20,326 bases of DNA from an uncultured Collinsella sp. (GTDB lineage Bacteria > Actinomycetota > Coriobacteriia > Coriobacteriales > Coriobacteriaceae). A program made the position numbers and the translations under genes. A model generated the notes under the pieces. The model ran no database searches. It saw only the letters and a program-made list of their open reading frames with translations, and was not told the DNA's origin. The stretch lies in NCBI GenBank assembly GCA_902464035.1, contig CABQHT010000036.1, positions 1-20,326 on the forward strand, given 5' to 3'. This document shows, piece by piece, positions 1 to 7,680 of this stretch; position 1 is the first letter of the stretch, and each line of letters begins with the position of its first letter.

Positions 1-2
1 GG

Positions 3-440
3 GCTAATCCTCGCAAGCGTCGTCGCTTTGACCTGATTATTGTTGCCGTTATGGCACTGATCGTGGTCATCACCAGCGTGTGCGCCGCATTTATGGCAGG
101 TCCCGGTATTCCCCTCATGAGCTTCATGTACGGCCTCAATTTTGAGCGCTACCGCACGCTGGCACTGCTGATGGTTGTCGCCGGCGGCGTCACCGCGGCC
201 ATCGACTTTCTCTACGCCATCATCACGGTGCTGCGCCACGCTGGAGACGTCACCAAGATCTACCTGATCTGCTTCGCCGTAAGCGTGGTGCTGCCGGTGA
301 TCCTGATTAAGCTGCTGGGTCTGATGGGCGCCGTGGTGAGCTACCTAGCCATCATGGCCCTACTCCTGGTGCTGTTGATTGTCGAATACGCCCACATTCG
401 CCAGCGCATAGAACGCGACCGCAACCCGTACGGCGCCTAA
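3..440 (+). CDS. Polysaccharide flippase (Wzx/MATE-like), C-terminal part, 5' end outside window
   Basis: The reading frame is open from the first bases of the window and ends at TAA 438-440, so this is the 3' part of a longer gene (146 codons visible). After a short basic stretch (NPRKRRRF) the protein is almost entirely hydrophobic, with about four membrane segments. It has the pattern GPGIPLMSFMYG, then a loop, then GLMGAVVSYLAIM, followed by a charged cytoplasmic tail. That order is usual at the C-terminus of Wzx-type O-antigen/capsule flippases of the MATE/MVF superfamily, which move lipid-linked oligosaccharide units across the inner membrane. The internal ATG at 51 is not a credible start because the membrane segment already begins upstream of it. 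The substrate cannot be inferred. Confidence 0.72.
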   Translation, partial: ANPRKRRRFDLIIVAVMALIVVITSVCAAFMAGPGIPLMSFMYGLNFERYRTLALLMVVAGGVTAAIDFLYAIITVLRHAGDVTKIYLICFAVSVVLPVILIKLLGLMGAVVSYLAIMALLLVLLIVEYAHIRQRIERDRNPYGA

Positions 441-635
441 TTCGAATCAATTTGAAGAAAAGAAACGTCGATGTTTTGGCACCGACAGCGAGCAGTCTCA
501 AAGTGCCCCAGGTTGGCGCGAAAGAGGAGCGACGCGTACTTCCGTACGCGAACGACGGTTTGAGCGACAAGATGGGGTGCTTCGGGGCTGCGCAGCATCA
601 ACGTGGCCGCCGTTCGGTAGAACGGCGGAACAAAG
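441..635. other. Convergent intergenic region with two hairpins
   Basis: This gap lies between the end of the flippase gene and the end of the minus-strand phosphoesterase gene. It contains two perfect short hairpins. One is CGCGTAC (533-539) with GTACGCG (544-550) around a four-base loop. The other is CCGCCGTTC (607-615) with GAACGGCGG (620-628) around loop GGTA. Neither is followed by a clear T-run on either strand, so a classical intrinsic terminator is not supported. The open frames crossing this gap have no family features and run into antisense of the phosphoesterase. Confidence 0.4.
607..628. repeat. 9-bp perfect hairpin at the 3' end of the phosphoesterase gene
   Basis: CCGCCGTTC and GAACGGCGG form a perfect nine-pair stem with loop GGTA, beginning eight bases beyond the phosphoesterase stop codon on the minus strand. 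It could protect the 3' end of that transcript or act as a weak bidirectional terminator between convergent genes. No oligo-T tract follows it. Confidence 0.45.
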
Positions 636-1475
636 TTATTCCCCGGGGCGAATATTCGCGTAGAACTCCGCCCCATCATCGAGCCGCAGGATGCCCACGC
701 GACCGAACTCGGAGCCGGTGGCGGCAGCGCAGTCGATGTCGATGCGATCGGGCACACCGGCGGCATCCTCGCCGCCCAGGCGCACGATCTGCCCGCGGCC
801 CGACTCCTCATCGAGCCCCGCAAGACCACCGACCTCGCAATAACGCCCGAGCGACACCGTTGGCGTGTGACCGCTCACCACGACCGGACCCTTGCCCTCG
901 GCAGAAAGCAGCCCGGTCGGCGCATCCCAATAGCCGTGACGAATCCACAGCAGGTCATCGGCCGACTGCACCGCGAGCATCTGCTGCAGCAGCTCGCGAT
1001 CGGCACCCACCGCTCCAACGCCATCGGCACAATCGACGCCATGCTCAAGCAAAAACGCGCGCGCCGCCTTCATCTCGATTCCAGCATGTACCAGCAGATA
1101 CGGGCGCTCCTCGGTCTCGGCCACCGCGTAGAGCGGCAGCGCGGCCATCCATCGCACGAGCTCCTCGTATGCGTCAAATTCCATGTCGTTGAGCTGCTCG
1201 CGCGTCGTCCAGCCACCGTTGATATCCCAGGTCTCGGCATCGAGCGGATCCTGGCCAATGATGGCATCGAGCATGATCTGCTCGTGATTGCCCTTGAGCA
1301 CGCGGGCGTTGGGCAGCGAGCGCACGAGCTTAATAACGCCGACCGGATCGGGCCCGCGATCGATCATGTCGCCCAGCACGTACAGCGTGTCGTCGGACGC
1401 CAGCGAAATCTTAGACAGGGCCTCGTCAAGCGCACGCACGTGCCCGTGAGCATCAGATGTCACATAGATCGCCAT
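636..1475 (-). CDS. PPP-family metallophosphoesterase
   Basis: This 279-aa protein has the dinuclear-metal motifs of the PPP/ApaH calcineurin-like phosphoesterases. They are DAHGH near residues 8-12, GDMIDRG near 35-41, GNHE near 61-64 and SGHTP near 200. Relatives include bacterial Ser/Thr protein phosphatases and symmetrical diadenosine tetraphosphatases (ApaH), and the sequence alone does not separate these activities. The ATG start at 1473-1475 is supported by AGGAGAGG just upstream. A plausible promoter lies about 75 bases upstream (TACAAT at 1551-1556). The protein has no signal peptide and should be cytosolic. It is divergent from the antiporter gene and convergent with the flippase, so it is probably a single-gene transcript. 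Confidence 0.88.
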   Translation of the reverse strand: MAIYVTSDAHGHVRALDEALSKISLASDDTLYVLGDMIDRGPDPVGVIKLVRSLPNARVLKGNHEQIMLDAIIGQDPLDAETWDINGGWTTREQLNDMEFDAYEELVRWMAALPLYAVAETEERPYLLVHAGIEMKAARAFLLEHGVDCADGVGAVGADRELLQQMLAVQSADDLLWIRHGYWDAPTGLLSAEGKGPVVVSGHTPTVSLGRYCEVGGLAGLDEESGRGQIVRLGGEDAAGVPDRIDIDCAAATGSEFGRVGILRLDDGAEFYANIRPGE

Positions 1476-1550
1476 GGTACGCCTCTCCTTGCATTGCGGC
1501 CAAAGCCCGGCGCCGCAACTAAAACTTCAAGCTGAACTTAAACGTTACCC

Positions 1551-1579
1551 ATTGTACTCCGTTGCAATAAAGCTGGAAA
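1551..1579 (-). promoter_or_regulatory. Candidate sigma-70 promoter for the phosphoesterase gene
   Basis: Read on the minus strand, TACAAT (1556-1551) is a good -10 element. TTTCCA (1579-1574) is a weak -35 element (4 of 6) at 17-base spacing. The predicted start leaves a leader of roughly 70 bases before the ATG at 1475. Nothing else in the gap matches better. Confidence 0.35.
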
Positions 1580-1599
1580 GGGTTTCCGAGCAGAGGCAA

Positions 1600-1614
1600 A
1601 GACGGCAGCCGTCT
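1600..1614. repeat. Small inverted repeat in divergent promoter region
   Basis: AGACGGC and GCCGTCT are perfect 7-bp arms around a single A, located between the phosphoesterase and antiporter genes. The site could be an operator for either divergent gene. The arms are short, so chance is a real alternative. Confidence 0.25.
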
Positions 1615-1728
1615 ATGACGATATCGCGCACGCCCGCAATCCAACCCCATAAACCCACCATCTTTGGGTACAAATAACCGCAGACAACTAACCGTGCCAC
1701 GCCAACCACCCAGGAGCGGACACCATCC

Positions 1729-3330
1729 ATGAACCAGATCCTTCTTTTTATCGGCCTCGTCATCATTTTGTGCCTGACCATCAAACCCGTCGGCAAAAAG
1801 CTCCCCTTCCCCACCCTGCTTATCTTTATCGCGCTCGGCATGCTGTTGGGCGTCAACGGCCCGGCGCATATCGACTTTAGCGACTACGCACTCACCGAAA
1901 CCGTCTGCAGCACGGCGCTATTGTTCATCATGTTCTACGGCGGCTTTAACACCAACATAGACCGCGCCAAGCCCGTCGCCGCGCCGGCGGTGCTGCTGAG
2001 CACGCTCGGCGTCGTCATCACCGCAGGCATCACCGGCGTGTTCGCCCACTTTGTGCTGGGCTTCGACTGGATCGGCGGCCTGCTGCTGGGATCGGTCGTG
2101 GCGTCCACCGACGCGGCCAGCGTCTTTAGCGTTCTGCGCGAGCACAGCCTTTCGCTGAGGGGCGGCACCGACTCGCTGCTCGAGGTCGAATCGGGCTCCA
2201 ACGACCCCGTCGCCTACATGCTCACCGCCGTGCTCGCGACCCTCGCGGCGGGCGGCAATATCGACATTCCCGTGCTGCTGACCAAGCAGATCATCCTGGG
2301 CGTGGGGTTGGGCCTTGCCATCGGCTGGACATCCAGCCGTCTGATTGAGCGCGCACACGCAACGGCCGAAGGCGCGCAGACCATCTTCTTGTTCGCCGTG
2401 GCCATCGTCGCCTACGCGCTGCCGAGCTACCTGGGCGGCAACGGCTTTTTGGCCGTATACCTTGCAGGCATTGTGCTGGGCGCAAGCGACATCACCGGTA
2501 AGGTCGAGATGGCGCACTTCTTCGACACCCTCACCGAGATGGCAGAGATGACCATCTTCTTCTTGCTCGGCCTGCTCGTAACGCCCGCACGCCTGCCGCA
2601 GATGCTGCTGCCGGGCCTGGCGCTCATGGCGTTCATGCTCTTCGTGAGCCGCCCCATCGCCGTCAGCCTGCTGTTGGCGCCCTTTAAGACGAACCCTCGC
2701 CAGGTGGCGCTCGTAAGCTGGGCGGGTCTGCGCGGCGCGGCATCGGTCGTCTTTAGCCTCTTTGCCGTGGTGACCGGCGTTCCCGGCGGTCACGACCTGT
2801 TTGACCTGGTGTTTGTAATTGCCGTGTCGAGCGTTGTGGTGCAGGGCTCATTGCTGCCGGCGGTGGCGAAGAAGCTCGACATGATCGATGCGGAAGGCGA
2901 TGTGCGCCGCACCTTTAACGATTACCGCGACGAGGACGGTATGTCGTTCATTAAGCTCAAGGTGGGAGCTGGACATCCGTTTGCCGGGCGCTCGCTCGCC
3001 GATATTGGCAGCGTCACGGACATGCTGGTGGTCCTGGTGCTGCGCGACGGGGCGCATCCCGTGTTGCCCAATGGCGAAACCGTGATCGTGGAAGGCGACC
3101 TGTTGGTGATGGCAGCCCCAACGTTCGAAGAGCGTGCCGAGGTTACGCTGCGCGAGGTCACCGTAACGCCCCACGGACGCCTGGCCGGCCAGCGCCTGCG
3201 CGACGTGCCGCAGGGCAAGCACCCGTTTATCGTGGTGATGCTCAAGCGCGACGGCCAAACAATCATCCCCGACGGCAACACCCTCATATACGCCGGCGAC
3301 GAAGCCGTCATCGCCACGCTCGCGTCGTAG
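1729..3330 (+). CDS. NhaP2/CvrA-type K+(Na+)/H+ antiporter with RCK_C domains
   Basis: This 533-aa protein is a CPA1/CPA2-superfamily cation:proton antiporter of the NhaP2 (CvrA, potassium/proton antiporter) type. The first ~385 residues form a run of about twelve hydrophobic segments. They include the family signatures GMLLG, FYGGFNTN, GSVVASTDAASVFSVL and ESGSNDPVAYMLT, where acidic residues bind the cation, and then SWAGLRGAASVVFSL. From about residue 404 the chain becomes soluble and contains two RCK_C/TrkA-C-like modules (around GHPFAGRSLADIG and GRLAGQRLRDVPQGK). These are typical ligand-sensing regulatory domains. The ATG at 1729 has CAGGAG upstream. Expected role: inner-membrane cation efflux and pH/ion homeostasis. 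It is not linked to the defence genes that follow on the opposite strand. Confidence 0.9.
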   Translation: MNQILLFIGLVIILCLTIKPVGKKLPFPTLLIFIALGMLLGVNGPAHIDFSDYALTETVCSTALLFIMFYGGFNTNIDRAKPVAAPAVLLSTLGVVITAGITGVFAHFVLGFDWIGGLLLGSVVASTDAASVFSVLREHSLSLRGGTDSLLEVESGSNDPVAYMLTAVLATLAAGGNIDIPVLLTKQIILGVGLGLAIGWTSSRLIERAHATAEGAQTIFLFAVAIVAYALPSYLGGNGFLAVYLAGIVLGASDITGKVEMAHFFDTLTEMAEMTIFFLLGLLVTPARLPQMLLPGLALMAFMLFVSRPIAVSLLLAPFKTNPRQVALVSWAGLRGAASVVFSLFAVVTGVPGGHDLFDLVFVIAVSSVVVQGSLLPAVAKKLDMIDAEGDVRRTFNDYRDEDGMSFIKLKVGAGHPFAGRSLADIGSVTDMLVVLVLRDGAHPVLPNGETVIVEGDLLVMAAPTFEERAEVTLREVTVTPHGRLAGQRLRDVPQGKHPFIVVMLKRDGQTIIPDGNTLIYAGDEAVIATLAS

Positions 3331-3664
3331 CAGCTAGGGACAGCCGTCCCGAATTGGCTACATTTGAGCATCAATCGCCCCGACAGGGGTCTCGTTGAGG
3401 ACTGTTAGCGTCTCTCAAGATTAAGTGAGTAGGCTTTTGTCGAATCGCCGACCACGTCACCAAAGCACAAGTCTGTGACCTGCGGGTTTGTTGAAGCATA
3501 TTAGTCGGGTGCTCAGGATTTCCAATAAAGCCTACTCACTTAGCCAGCGTGCAGTCAAAATAGAACGGTCGCGAGCTCATTAGACTCCATTGCGACGGCT
3601 TATCGTGCATTTTCGCGCAGTCGCGGATGCAGACGCGCCGTCCCATATTAGCTACCCCCGCCGC
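3331..3664. other. 334-base intergenic region between antiporter and defence operon
   Basis: This non-coding gap separates the antiporter stop from the last minus-strand gene of the defence operon, so both flanking genes converge on it. It holds a small hairpin right after the antiporter (GGGAC 3337-3341 / GTCCC 3346-3350) and a CCCC-gaca-GGGG stem near 3380. It also holds a 16-bp perfect inverted repeat described separately. No convincing T-run terminator was found for either strand, and I see no gene in it. Confidence 0.5.
3422..3542. repeat. 121-bp element bounded by perfect 16-bp inverted repeats
   Basis: TAAGTGAGTAGGCTTT at 3422-3437 is matched exactly in reverse complement by AAAGCCTACTCACTTA at 3527-3542, with an 89-base spacer. 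The match does not extend further and I see no target-site duplication flanking it. A perfect 16-mer at this distance is not expected by chance. It could be a small non-autonomous mobile element (MITE), a paired regulator-binding site, or a recombination scar at the edge of the defence island. The spacer has no convincing coding potential. Confidence 0.7.
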
Positions 3665-3856
3665 TTAGTCATCGTCGACGGCAAAATCGCGGAGGTCGAG
3701 GCCTTCGCGTTCGGCTCGGACTAGGAGCTCTTGGGGCGACTCGTCCTCGATATCCCTCACGTCGAGCATGGCAGCGGGAAAGCCAACGCCTGCCGCACTC
3801 CCCGCACGATCGAGCAGACTCTCGCGCAGCTGATCTACATCAACGTCGATCTTCAA
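3665..3856 (-). CDS. Small acidic hypothetical protein, last gene of the operon
   Basis: This encodes 63 residues, strongly acidic, with the core FPAAMLDVRDIEDESPQELL followed by a helix and an Asp-rich tail (DFAVDDD). The start is TTG (3854-3856). A near-perfect AGGAGG lies seven bases upstream, which makes this start convincing despite the rare codon. The gene begins 27 bases after the 450-aa gene ends and runs in the same direction, so the two are almost certainly co-transcribed and could work as a pair. I cannot assign a family. The acidity could suit a small partner or DNA-mimic-like protein, but nothing in the sequence proves that. Confidence 0.65.
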   Translation of the reverse strand: MKIDVDVDQLRESLLDRAGSAAGVGFPAAMLDVRDIEDESPQELLVRAEREGLDLRDFAVDDD

Positions 3857-3883
3857 GATGAAACCTCCTACCAGACCAGGACA

Positions 3884-5236
3884 CTACTCACTAGCACCGA
3901 GCGCGTCCACGGCAGCAACAAAAGCCGCAACCTGCTTGTCGTCCATCTGCGTGGCCAGGCGCCCCACGGGCTCATCGTAGGCAAACTGTACTTTATCGAT
4001 AAAGCAATCCCAGGCACGCTCATCCACACGCACAGCGGCCTCGCAATACTGGCTGAGCTTTTTGAGTCCATACCAAAACGCATTCACATGGCGCGCAGGA
4101 TCCTCGTCCAGCACACCATCGTAGCGCCGTCCGTTAAACTCACGCATGCGCGCCACGGCAACCTCGAGCGAGTCGCCGCCGTCGACCGAAGCCTCGTCCA
4201 CAAGCTCGGGAATCGCAACTTCGCGCCGAACATTGTGCCTGGTAGCACCGTCATACTCGCCCACCAACACGTCTTCGTCAAACCGATCATCGTAGTCGAA
4301 ATAGCTACTGCCGCGGCAAATCCCATGCGGCGAACCGGCACCAAAGGCACAGAACAACCCGCCGTCGGTAACAACGCGCCTATAGGCCTCAAACGACTTC
4401 TTAACCTGAGCGAGCAACTCGGCAAGCTCCCCGGCATCGCACCCCGTCTCGCACGTAATGCAAACAAGCCCCGGCAACGATACCGGCTCCACCGTGCTCC
4501 CTGCAACGCGGGCAGCGCGTTCGGCCCGATACGCTTGGGCTGCCAAGCGCGCTCGCTGCGCAGCACCGCGCACATTAGTAAGCTCGCGCTCCAGCGCCAC
4601 ATCGCCAGCCACATCGCTCGCAAACGCGTCAGCACCCTGCGGCCCGGTCGCACTCAGCTCGGACTCAAACGTCGCCGTGATCATGCCGGCAAGGTCCGTT
4701 GTATCGGCGGCGCAACGCAGCTGCTCCAGCTGCGTGCATAGCAGATCGGCATCCAAGGGTGCGGCATCCACAACGCGCGCGTCACTCAGACGCGCCGCGC
4801 CCTGCAACACCAAAGCCCCCGCAGCATCGTATGCCGCACGAACCCTGTCCGCCGTATTGGCACGCAGCTTTACCTCGATAAACGCAAGCGTCTGCTCCAA
4901 GCGGGCCAACAGTTCGGCCTTGTCCTCCATACGCAAAAAGGCAGCGTAGCGCCGCTCCATCTGCAACGGGCCCACAACGCCTACCTGCTTGCGAGCGCGC
5001 GCAAGAGAATCAAATTCAACGCGGCGTACATACCCGTCAACGGCCCGCACGGCAGACTCACGCGCAGCACGCTCGGCAGCCTCGACGCCCCCGATCACGG
5101 CCAGTAGCTCGCGGGAGCGCGCCTTGCGCAATAACTCCCCGCAATCGTACTGCTCAAGCGCCGTCTGACGCTTGGCTACCGACTCAAAGCCAAACAGCTC
5201 ATCGAGCAGCTCGCCAACAGAACGTTCTTCCGCCAT
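3884..5236 (-). CDS. Hypothetical protein (450 aa) directly downstream of brxL
   Basis: I do not recognise this protein. The start ATG (5234-5236) has a strong GAGGAGG seven bases upstream. The N-terminal ~260 residues are Ala/Arg/Glu-rich and mostly helical, with likely coiled coils (for example QMERRYAAFLRMEDKAELLARL). The C-terminal part changes character. It has a Cys cluster (LVCITCETGC, about residues 257-266), then an aromatic and acidic stretch (SSYFDYDDRFDEDVLVGEYDG) and a final helical region. No Walker, nuclease, methyltransferase or protease motif is visible, nor any signal peptide or membrane segment. It starts 93 bases after brxL ends, on the same strand, and is followed closely by a small acidic gene. 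Position suggests an accessory component of the BREX operon, but a housekeeping neighbour read through from the operon is also possible. Confidence 0.7.
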   Translation of the reverse strand: MAEERSVGELLDELFGFESVAKRQTALEQYDCGELLRKARSRELLAVIGGVEAAERAARESAVRAVDGYVRRVEFDSLARARKQVGVVGPLQMERRYAAFLRMEDKAELLARLEQTLAFIEVKLRANTADRVRAAYDAAGALVLQGAARLSDARVVDAAPLDADLLCTQLEQLRCAADTTDLAGMITATFESELSATGPQGADAFASDVAGDVALERELTNVRGAAQRARLAAQAYRAERAARVAGSTVEPVSLPGLVCITCETGCDAGELAELLAQVKKSFEAYRRVVTDGGLFCAFGAGSPHGICRGSSYFDYDDRFDEDVLVGEYDGATRHNVRREVAIPELVDEASVDGGDSLEVAVARMREFNGRRYDGVLDEDPARHVNAFWYGLKKLSQYCEAAVRVDERAWDCFIDKVQFAYDEPVGRLATQMDDKQVAAFVAAVDALGASE

Positions 5237-5329
5237 GGCAAGGCCTCCTCACGCGCAGCGCGCCACCATGCTCGCGGGCTCACGCGCGCATCAAACGCCT
5301 CGCGCACGCAAGCCCGCACGCCCGCACCC

Positions 5330-7669
5330 CTACAGATCCAGCGCCTTCTTCGCGGCGTCGACTGGGTCGCCATCCATGTAGAAAACCGGGCTCAGGCCCG
5401 AAATGATCTCGGACGACACACTCTGCAAGCCCGCAATGGCGCTCAGCGGCAATATCACACGCTTGGCACCGGCGTTTTTGGCCACGCGCATAATGTCCTC
5501 GAGCCCGCGGATCTCGTCCATAGAACCCGACATGCGCAAAATACCCGGAATTGCCAGCGCGGGCATCACCGGGCGGTTGCACGCCGCGGAGCACAGGCCC
5601 ACAAACTCGGCGAGCGAAACCTCCTCGGACAGGCCCTTGCTCTGCAGGTCGTTGTAGAACAGCAGGTAATCCTTGGAGCCAATATGCATGCCCGGCGCCA
5701 CGCGGTTCGCAAGGTTCACAAAGTTGTCGAACGCGGCCTCAAGCGTATCGCGCACCGGTTTGTTAAAGGCAACGCCCTCGTGCTTAAACTTGCACTCGCC
5801 GGCAACGGCCTTGTTCTCGAGCTTGTACACGGCGACCTCGCCGCCCTGCGACCTGCCCACGCCAAACACGTGACCGGACAGCAGCGGCCCGTCGGGGATC
5901 AGCGTGTCCTCGGACTGCTCGGGCACGCGCACCACATGCACGTCCTGCGGGTTGTCGGCATCCATATAGCCCAGGTTGACGTCGATAAACTCGACGCCCG
6001 CCATAATCTTGAGCTGCTCCTTTACACGACGACGGCCCTCGATGGCGTAGTCCAGCAACCAGCGCACGTCGTCCTTGTCCATGGCCTCGTCGGGGAACAG
6101 CAGCTTGGCCAGGCCGCTAAAGGTCTTGCGCACGGCAATCTCGTCGCGCTTGTTAAAGTCGCTGTTAAAGCGGAAGTAGCGGTCGATATGGTGCGCAAAG
6201 TCCTTTCGGCGCATCTCCTTGCAAAACTCCGACAGGCAATCGGTGATCAGACCGTAATGCCCGGTCAGCAGGCTCGAGCGCATCTTGGGGATCTCCCAGC
6301 CCGGCAGGTAGTAGTGGATACGGTCGAAGAAGGCCGAATCGTTGTTAAACTCCGGCGGGAACGGATCGAACAGGTGCGTAGTCTTAAGGACGTTTTGCAC
6401 GGTGTCGTTGATGTTGCCCTCAAAAACCATGGAGGCATCGGCGTTAATCTGGTCGCGGCCGCGCGCGTAGCTGCCGCTCGCCATGTAATCCTTCATGATC
6501 TGTACGGCGTTGGTGTCCTTAAAGCGCATGCCGGCGACCTCGTCGAACGTCACGCAATCCCAGTGCCCCACCAAGCCCACGCGGTCGGCGCGCATGGAGT
6601 TCATGCGGCCGAACAGGTTGGCCGTCGTGGTCTGGCCGCCCGAAAGCAAAATGGCGTAGGGCGAGACCTCTTTGTAGATGTGGCTCTTACCGGTGCCGCG
6701 CGGACCCAGCTCGCACAGGTTATAGTTGCGCTCGATAAGCGGCACCATGCGCTCGATAAAGTGCATGCGCTCCTTCTCCGAAAGCTCGCTGGGCTCATAG
6801 CCGGCCGAGCGCAGCAGCATGTTGAGCCACTCGTCGCGCGAGAAATACTGGCGTTCTTCGACCATGGCATCCAGGTCCAAGTTGGGCATCTGGATGGGCG
6901 TGAGCGAAGCCACGCTAAACGGAGAGTCCTCGGGCCCGCGCTTTTTGCGCTTGGCCTTGGAGCGGCGCGGTGCATCGTCGCCAAAGACCTCCATGCCAAA
7001 CTCGTCTTCCTCATCCAAGGGGTGACGATACTCGATGCTCATAATGCACCAAATGCCACCCTGCAGAATCTTGGAATAGTCGCGCACGTACTCGGCCGGC
7101 ATCACAAACGGCTCGATGGTCAAATTGGCAAACGACGCCACGTAAATGTCTTTGTACTCGTCGAGCTTGGCCGTCACCTTGTCGATGATGGTAAAGCGAC
7201 CCAGCTCGCGGATCTTGGACTTAATACGCTCGGACTCGTCAGGACGCACGTAGTTATCGGTGAGAATCCTACGGATTCGGTTGAGGCCCTCTTCGACAGC
7301 TTCCTCGTCGTCAGTTGAGCAATACATGCCCAGCAGGTACTCCAGCACAAAGGTGGGCACGTTGGCACCGCGCTTCATAAGGGCCGTCAGGTCCTTGCGC
7401 ACGATCTTGCCGCCAAAGTGCTCGAGCAGCTTGCCGTCCAGGCCATCCATGTCGTAGCCTTCATCCTCGAGAGCCTGGTCCGCAGCCTGGGCATAGCCAT
7501 CGGTCGAGGATTCGCCCTCGGCGGGCTCGGCAGTCGCTGCATCCTCAACGGGAGCAGCAGCCGCCGGCTCCGGGGCAGGCGCGACGGCCTCAGCCGCCGC
7601 ATCCTCCGCCGGCGCGCTCACATCAATCGAGGGAACTTCCCACAGATCGTCATCATGACTATCAAACAT
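5330..7669 (-). CDS. brxL: BREX protein BrxL (AAA+/Lon-like)
   Basis: This 779-aa protein is the BrxL component of BREX. After an Ala/Glu/Pro-rich low-complexity N-terminus (about residues 17-55) it enters the family domain around GYDMDGLDGKLLEHFGGKI. It has a Walker A motif (GPRGTGKS, 322-329) and a Walker B-like CVTFDEVAG (372-380). An arginine-containing segment follows (FFDRIHYYLPGWEIPKM), and the chain ends in a Lon-protease-fold domain (from about 575). The Lon-type lysine of the GGLKEK motif appears as GLED here, so peptidase activity is doubtful. Structural work on BrxL describes a DNA-binding, MCM-like multimeric ATPase. I place the start at ATG 7669. It has AGGAG eight bases upstream, overlapping the pglZ stop, whereas a GTG at 7678 lacks room for a ribosome site. 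The N-terminal extension makes it longer than the ~670-690 aa I expect for E. coli-type BrxL. Confidence 0.92.
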   Translation of the reverse strand: MFDSHDDDLWEVPSIDVSAPAEDAAAEAVAPAPEPAAAAPVEDAATAEPAEGESSTDGYAQAADQALEDEGYDMDGLDGKLLEHFGGKIVRKDLTALMKRGANVPTFVLEYLLGMYCSTDDEEAVEEGLNRIRRILTDNYVRPDESERIKSKIRELGRFTIIDKVTAKLDEYKDIYVASFANLTIEPFVMPAEYVRDYSKILQGGIWCIMSIEYRHPLDEEDEFGMEVFGDDAPRRSKAKRKKRGPEDSPFSVASLTPIQMPNLDLDAMVEERQYFSRDEWLNMLLRSAGYEPSELSEKERMHFIERMVPLIERNYNLCELGPRGTGKSHIYKEVSPYAILLSGGQTTTANLFGRMNSMRADRVGLVGHWDCVTFDEVAGMRFKDTNAVQIMKDYMASGSYARGRDQINADASMVFEGNINDTVQNVLKTTHLFDPFPPEFNNDSAFFDRIHYYLPGWEIPKMRSSLLTGHYGLITDCLSEFCKEMRRKDFAHHIDRYFRFNSDFNKRDEIAVRKTFSGLAKLLFPDEAMDKDDVRWLLDYAIEGRRRVKEQLKIMAGVEFIDVNLGYMDADNPQDVHVVRVPEQSEDTLIPDGPLLSGHVFGVGRSQGGEVAVYKLENKAVAGECKFKHEGVAFNKPVRDTLEAAFDNFVNLANRVAPGMHIGSKDYLLFYNDLQSKGLSEEVSLAEFVGLCSAACNRPVMPALAIPGILRMSGSMDEIRGLEDIMRVAKNAGAKRVILPLSAIAGLQSVSSEIISGLSPVFYMDGDPVDAAKKALDL

Positions 7670-7680
7670 AGCGCACACTC

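Noticed and set aside
452..1192. 246-codon plus-strand open frame across the phosphoesterase
   Set aside because: It runs through antisense of the metallophosphoesterase and is rich in Arg/His/Pro, as expected from a shadow frame. Only its first ~60 codons lie in non-coding DNA.
1918..2793. 291-codon minus-strand open frame inside the antiporter gene
   Set aside because: Its translation is a Gln/His/Ala/Gly-rich mixture typical of antisense frames. The plus-strand antiporter has intact membrane and catalytic motifs across the same bases.
3731..4741. 336-codon plus-strand open frame over the 450-aa gene
   Set aside because: No strong ribosome site and no recognisable domain. The minus-strand gene has GAGGAGG, sits in an operon with close spacing, and has a plausible acidic/basic residue pattern.
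5684..7318. 544-codon plus-strand open frame antisense to brxL
   Set aside because: It is an antisense shadow of a long GC-rich gene. Its translation is low in complexity (Val/His/Leu/Ala-rich), has no family motif, and has no ribosome site that competes with brxL.
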